Positions 12,110 to 16,325 of a DNA stretch of 16,325 nt are shown piece by piece. The notes beneath the pieces were generated by a model. It made no database searches, was not told the origin of the DNA, and saw only the letters and a list, made by a program, of their open reading frames with translations. The stretch is from Campylobacteraceae bacterium. Lineage in GTDB: Bacteria; Campylobacterota; Campylobacteria; Campylobacterales; UBA6016. The first letter of the stretch is position 1; every line of letters starts with the position of its first letter. Location of the stretch: contig JAEMQC010000110.1 of assembly GCA_022758985.1 (NCBI GenBank), positions 1 through 16,325 on the forward strand, read 5' to 3'. Made by a program: the position numbers and the translations under genes.

Positions 12110-13093
12110 ATGAAAAAGAGTATTTTTGCAGCTTTTGTGATATCAGTATCTCTTTTTGGGGCGCCGAAGCTTTATACGGTTGGCGGCGGCACTTTGGAGA
12201 CGGAGATATCCGGTGTCGTATACTCAAAAAACGAGAGCGTCATATCCTCAAAAATCGGCGGCTATGTAAAAAAAATATATGTAGAAGAGGGTGACGTTGT
12301 CAAAAAAGGCGCGCTTCTTTTTGAGATAGACACGGCTTCTACGCAGGCGGCGGTGCAGTCAGCGAACGCAAACTATATAAGCTCTAAAGCGGCGGCAGAT
12401 GATGCCAAAAAGGATTACGAGAGATACAAAAATCTTTTTGAAAAAGGCGTTGTATCTGAAAAAGAGTATGAAAGAGCAAAGCTAAATTACGAGACGAAAA
12501 CGCAGATGATGAACTCTTCTTCGGCGATGCTTTCGCTTGCGAGAAATGAGCAGGGATACTCTAGCGTAAGAGCGCCTATAGACGGCGTAATACTAAAAAA
12601 ATACGCAACACTAGCCTCTATGGTGATGCCAGGTCAACCGATCATTCTTATCAGTGGCAAAAACGATCTTCAAATCAAGGCCGACATATACGAGCAAGAG
12701 CTGTTAAATTTTAAAGTGGGGCAGAATTTACAGTTTAAAACCGGGCAAAAAATCGCCGAGGCTAAGATAGTTTCGATAGCGCCTAGCGGCGCAGGGGCTA
12801 GAAATTTCTCTTTAAGAGCAAAGCCAAAAGAACAAGACGGGCTTTATAGCGGAATGTTCGTCAAAATACTCTCCAAAGACTGTGGTGTGCAGGCGTCGGT
12901 TCCGGTTAGTGCGCTTACAAAAAGAGGCGGGGTGCTTGGCGTATTCGAATATGTCGGAGGTATTGCTAAGTTTAGGCCCGTAAAAATCAAAAAGCAGGGT
13001 AGCGAATATGCCAGCGTAGAGGGAATAAACAACGGCGCCAAAATTATAGAAAATCCGAAAGAGAGCCTGCAAGACGGGCAAAAAGCGGAGTAA
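12110..13093 (+). CDS. RND efflux periplasmic adaptor (membrane fusion protein)
   Basis: The 327-residue adaptor bridges the inner membrane pump and the outer membrane channel in the periplasm. It has a signal peptide (MKKSIFAAFVISVSLFG, cut near 18) and no lipobox Cys. The split lipoyl-like domain is evident: SKIGGYVKKIYVEEGDVVKK (47-66) and YSSVRAPIDGVILKKYATLA (150-169). Between them lies a fairly short alpha-helical hairpin (75-145) with KDYERYKNLFEKGVVSEKEY. LQIKADIYEQELLNFKVGQ (187-205) starts the beta-barrel domain, and a membrane-proximal domain ends in ENPKESLQDGQ. It is compact compared with AcrA-like adaptors of about 380-400 residues. The start codon follows the channel gene by 3 bases, with AAGGA inside that gene's last codons, and the RND pump gene begins 6 bases downstream. 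Confidence 0.93.
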   Translation: MKKSIFAAFVISVSLFGAPKLYTVGGGTLETEISGVVYSKNESVISSKIGGYVKKIYVEEGDVVKKGALLFEIDTASTQAAVQSANANYISSKAAADDAKKDYERYKNLFEKGVVSEKEYERAKLNYETKTQMMNSSSAMLSLARNEQGYSSVRAPIDGVILKKYATLASMVMPGQPIILISGKNDLQIKADIYEQELLNFKVGQNLQFKTGQKIAEAKIVSIAPSGAGARNFSLRAKPKEQDGLYSGMFVKILSKDCGVQASVPVSALTKRGGVLGVFEYVGGIAKFRPVKIKKQGSEYASVEGINNGAKIIENPKESLQDGQKAE

Positions 13094-13099
13094 TCCATA

Positions 13100-16000
13100 A
13101 TGCAAAACGATATCAAAGAAAACTGTGAAATAATCAGCAAAGAGCTTCACCAAACAGAAGAGGAGCTAAAAGAGCTTGAACGCGAGATTCACTTAAACTT
13201 TGCGGGTAGGGCGGCGCAGGCTTTTCTAAAAAATCCTTTGACTCCTATAATAGCCGTCTTTATTCTTATAATGGGTATTTTTGCCTTTACTTTTACGCCA
13301 AAAGAGGAGAATCCTCAGATAGACGTACCTTCCGCTAGCGTGATAGTAGCCTATCCGGGTGCGAATTCTGCAGATGTCCAAAAAGTAATAGTAGAGCCTC
13401 TATCCAAAAAGCTAAACGAACTAACAGGCGTAGAACATATATTTGGTATGGCTCAAAACGGATTTGGCGTCGTAACTGTACAGTTCAAGGTCGGCGAAAA
13501 TAAAGAGAGATCGCTTCTTAAGCTATATGACCGAGTCATGCAAAATATAGATTTGTTGCCGAAAAATGCCTCTCAACCGCTAGTAAAACCTATGGATATA
13601 GACGAAGTACCGATATATACCGTAGCCGTAACGTCAAAAAATATCGACGAAAGCGCACTTTTTGCATCAGCTAGAGAGATAAGCGACGAGCTTGCCAGAA
13701 TAAAAGACGTATCGGTTGTCGGTATAAAGCCCGAAAACAAAAGACAGTTTAATATCTGGCTCGACTCCGCAAGGCTTTCGGCTTACAATATCAGCGTTTT
13801 TGACGTACAAAAAGCGATAGCGTCCGCTGCATCATCTCTGCCTGTTGGAAAGATAGAGGGTGAAAAGCTAAGTGTCGAAGTCGGTTTCGAGGGATATCTT
13901 AAAAACTATGAGGATCTCGGCGAAATAATCGTAGCCTCTAGGGGTGGGCATATAGTATACCTGCGAGAGATAGCCAAAATAGAAGATAGCAAGAACGTGC
14001 AGACGAAGCAGTCGGCCTCGATAGTCAAAGGAGAAGCTTTTGAGGGCGCAAAAGCTGGAGAGAAAAGCGGACAGCTTACATTGTATGTGGCAAAAAAGAG
14101 AGGTTCGAATGCTGTTGTTGTCAGCGAAGCCGTAAGCCAAAAGCTAGAAGAGATAAAAAAGAGTCTGCCTAAAGATATAGAGCTTATAGTCACTAGAAAC
14201 GACGGATATAAAGCTGGGCACGTCGTGGATGAGCTGATGTTTCACTTGGCTATCTCTATCGGCATCATAGTGTTGCTGCTATATTTTATGCTTGGATTAA
14301 AAGAGGCGGCGATTGTATCGATTACGATTCCGCTTGTTTTTGCGTTGACATTATTTGCGGGAATGATGATAGACCAGACGATAAACAGAATTACGCTGTT
14401 TGCGCTTATATTGTCGCTTGGACTATTGGTTGACGACGCCATAGTTGTTATAGAGAATATACATAGACATTTTGCGCTAGGACAGGAAAAAGATAAGGCA
14501 AAGCTAATTATAAACGCTACAAATGAAGTCGGAAACCCTACTTTTATAGCTACTATAGCAGTCGTGATGGCGTTTATTCCGATGGCGTTCGTTACCGGTA
14601 TGATGGGACCTTATATGGGGCCTATCCCGTTTAACGTTCCCGTGGCGATGTTTTCTTCGCTTATTATCGCTTTTGCCTTCTCTCCGTGGCTCGCATATAG
14701 ATTTTTAAAGCCTCATCACGATGCACATGAATTTTCATTCGAAGATACGAAGACCTATAGATTTTACGACAGATATGTCCGTCAAATGCTGCAAGAGCGT
14801 AGAAAGCGGTATATATTTATGTTCTCGGTGATAGGGCTATTCGTCTTGTCGCTAACGCTGCCTGTTTTTGGGCTTGTAAAGGCAAAAATGCTTCCGGCTA
14901 GCAACGTAAATACCTTTAATATAACGGTCGATTTGCCAACCTCCGCTTCCATTACGCAAACTCAAAAGACAGTCGAGTGCATAGAAAACGTACTCAAAAA
15001 AGAAAAGGATATAAAAGATTTTGAAAGCTTTGTCGGAACAACCGGAATACCTGATTTTAACGGGCTTTTGCGCGGAACGGCAATAAAGAGCGGTGAAAAT
15101 ATAGCCGAAATCAGAGTAAATCTGAGAGATAAAGGAAGCAGGGAGCTTCAATCTAGCGAATTTGTAAGTATGCTTAGACCAAAAATCCAAGCGTGTCAAG
15201 CTCTTGGCGCCGCAAACATAAAACTAGTAGAAGACCCTCCTGGACCGCCTGTGCTTGCCACATTGGCTTTTGAAATATACGGCTCGGATAAGCGCTCTAG
15301 AGAGATTTTGGCCGAGAAAATCCAAGATATATTTAAAAAGACAGAGGGTGTAGTAGATACCGATATACTTGGCGATAAACCTATGATGAAGTATGTTTTG
15401 AAGCCCGATTTTCAAAAAGCGGCGGCTCTTGGCGTCAGCGTAGAAGATATAGCGGCGGCCCTAATGGTAGGCGGGGAGGGCGTAAAACCGGCGGTTGTAC
15501 TAGAGAAAAACGAGAAAGACCCAATCGATATATTCGTTCGTCTGGATAGAACTCAAAAAACTGATATAGACACTCTTCTTGCGCTAAAAGTGCCGTCAAG
15601 AAGTAGCGGCGAACTTGTTAGCATAAAAGAGTTGGTAACGGCGGAGCTGACTTCAAAAGACAAGGCAGTGACGTCAAAAGACCTCAGAGAAGTGACAATA
15701 GTTACCGGCGAAATGGATAAAAGAGGCTCTGTATATGCGCAATTTGAGATTAGAAACAAACTATTCGAGATACCGGGCTTTAAGGCTGAATGGGATCATA
15801 GTCCAAGGTTTAATATAGATTTGACCGAGATAGCCACTGGCAAAAAATATCATATTGTAATGGACGGTGAATGGAAGGTTACGTTCGATACTTTCAGGGA
15901 CCTTGGAAGCGCCTTTGGCGTAGCCGTTTTGATGATATATCTGCTTATGGTGGCCTATTATAAGAGCTTTAGAGTACCGGGTATCGTAACGAGCGCCATA

Positions 16001-16325
16001 CCGCTTACACTTATCGGTATTATGTTTGGACATGCGGTTATGAACGTTGTTATCCCTACCTATTTTACGGCCACTAGTATGATAGGTTTCATAGCTCTGG
16101 CTGGTATCGTCGTGCGAAACACTATCATGCTTATAGATTTTACGGATGAACTTATCAGAAGAGGCAAAACATTAGAAAATGCGATAATAGAAGCGGCTGC
16201 CATAAGATTTAGGCCGATACTTCTGACTGCGCTAGCTATTGCGCTGGCATCGTTTGTTATCGTGCTAGACCCGGTATGGAACGGTTTGGCCGTTTCATTA
16301 ATTTTTGGGGTAATGATTGCTACAA
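13100..16325 (+). CDS. RND-family efflux pump, inner membrane permease (3' end outside window)
   Basis: The frame is open from ATG 13100 to the right edge, giving 1,075 residues; perhaps a few dozen are missing. It is the proton-driven pump of the tripartite system. An unusual cytoplasmic extension (residues 1-45), with an acidic coiled coil QTEEELKELEREI, precedes TM1 (about 47-66). PQIDVPSA (72-79) begins the first porter domain. TM4 has LVDDAIVVIENIHRH with Asp445-Asp446, and TM10 has GIVVRNTIMLIDF with Arg1006 where AcrB has Lys; these are the proton-relay positions. The Asp pair resembles HAE (drug/amphiphile) pumps, whereas CzcA-type metal pumps have DG and an extra Asp six residues earlier, where this protein has Ser439. 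I therefore infer organic substrates rather than metal ions. GGAG (13087-13090), nine bases before the ATG and inside the adaptor gene, supports the start. Confidence 0.94.
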   Translation, partial: MQNDIKENCEIISKELHQTEEELKELEREIHLNFAGRAAQAFLKNPLTPIIAVFILIMGIFAFTFTPKEENPQIDVPSASVIVAYPGANSADVQKVIVEPLSKKLNELTGVEHIFGMAQNGFGVVTVQFKVGENKERSLLKLYDRVMQNIDLLPKNASQPLVKPMDIDEVPIYTVAVTSKNIDESALFASAREISDELARIKDVSVVGIKPENKRQFNIWLDSARLSAYNISVFDVQKAIASAASSLPVGKIEGEKLSVEVGFEGYLKNYEDLGEIIVASRGGHIVYLREIAKIEDSKNVQTKQSASIVKGEAFEGAKAGEKSGQLTLYVAKKRGSNAVVVSEAVSQKLEEIKKSLPKDIELIVTRNDGYKAGHVVDELMFHLAISIGIIVLLLYFMLGLKEAAIVSITIPLVFALTLFAGMMIDQTINRITLFALILSLGLLVDDAIVVIENIHRHFALGQEKDKAKLIINATNEVGNPTFIATIAVVMAFIPMAFVTGMMGPYMGPIPFNVPVAMFSSLIIAFAFSPWLAYRFLKPHHDAHEFSFEDTKTYRFYDRYVRQMLQERRKRYIFMFSVIGLFVLSLTLPVFGLVKAKMLPASNVNTFNITVDLPTSASITQTQKTVECIENVLKKEKDIKDFESFVGTTGIPDFNGLLRGTAIKSGENIAEIRVNLRDKGSRELQSSEFVSMLRPKIQACQALGAANIKLVEDPPGPPVLATLAFEIYGSDKRSREILAEKIQDIFKKTEGVVDTDILGDKPMMKYVLKPDFQKAAALGVSVEDIAAALMVGGEGVKPAVVLEKNEKDPIDIFVRLDRTQKTDIDTLLALKVPSRSSGELVSIKELVTAELTSKDKAVTSKDLREVTIVTGEMDKRGSVYAQFEIRNKLFEIPGFKAEWDHSPRFNIDLTEIATGKKYHIVMDGEWKVTFDTFRDLGSAFGVAVLMIYLLMVAYYKSFRVPGIVTSAIPLTLIGIMFGHAVMNVVIPTYFTATSMIGFIALAGIVVRNTIMLIDFTDELIRRGKTLENAIIEAAAIRFRPILLTALAIALASFVIVLDPVWNGLAVSLIFGVMIAT

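Noticed and set aside
14242..14442. Minus-strand frames inside 13868-16033
   Set aside because: The + strand carries a continuous RND permease frame with all expected transmembrane motifs here, so the antisense frames are not genes.
1..16325. Mobile elements, CRISPR arrays, tRNA or rRNA genes
   Set aside because: No transposase or integrase motif, regularly spaced repeat, or cloverleaf was recognised on reading either strand; dedicated RNA-gene and repeat searches could not be run.

Overview
The window looks like chromosomal DNA of a Campylobacterota (epsilonproteobacterial) species. The evidence is the AT-leaning, ATA- and AGA-rich coding sequence, the frequent TTG and GTG starts, a histidine kinase with the AHQWRQPLN phosphorylation box common in this phylum, and an agmatine-to-putrescine gene pair of the kind known from Campylobacter. 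This is inference from protein style; genus and species cannot be fixed by eye. No tRNA, rRNA, CRISPR array, insertion sequence or phage gene was seen, so this appears to be ordinary core/accessory chromosome with dense, strand-switching operons.

Layout, left to right. (1) Bases 1-727 (+) hold the 3' part of an EAL-domain cyclic-di-GMP phosphodiesterase, followed by a hairpin terminator. (2) Bases 779-3909 (-) are a tightly overlapping four-gene operon, transcribed aguA-aguB-kdsB-kdsC: agmatine deiminase, N-carbamoylputrescine amidase, CMP-Kdo synthetase and Kdo-8-phosphate phosphatase. (3) Divergent from it, kdsA (3982-4797, +) makes Kdo-8-phosphate. So three Kdo genes for lipopolysaccharide and two putrescine genes surround one 72-base intergenic region with a clean inverted repeat. 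(4) Bases 4917-7650 (+) encode a membrane PAS histidine kinase and a REC-PAS-GGDEF response regulator, probably a cognate pair controlling cyclic-di-GMP synthesis. (5) Bases 7645-10365 (-) are a second operon, transcribed from a good promoter at about 10388-10416: a 15-codon leader ORF, an MltA-type lytic transglycosylase, a Tat-exported CE4 polysaccharide deacetylase, and a radical SAM/SPASM-type enzyme. (6) A gene-poor gap (10325-10819) contains a 28-29-residue predicted membrane protein (-). (7) Bases 10820-16325 (+) encode a tripartite efflux pump in the order outer-membrane channel, periplasmic adaptor, RND pump; the pump runs off the right edge.

Functional theme: nearly everything concerns the cell envelope (Kdo/LPS, peptidoglycan cleavage and deacetylation, efflux) or its signalling (cyclic-di-GMP). 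The least explained part is the leader-mltA-CE4-radical SAM operon: the radical SAM enzyme's substrate is unknown, and a short peptide ending in Trp, with a strong ribosome binding site, overlaps the mltA start.
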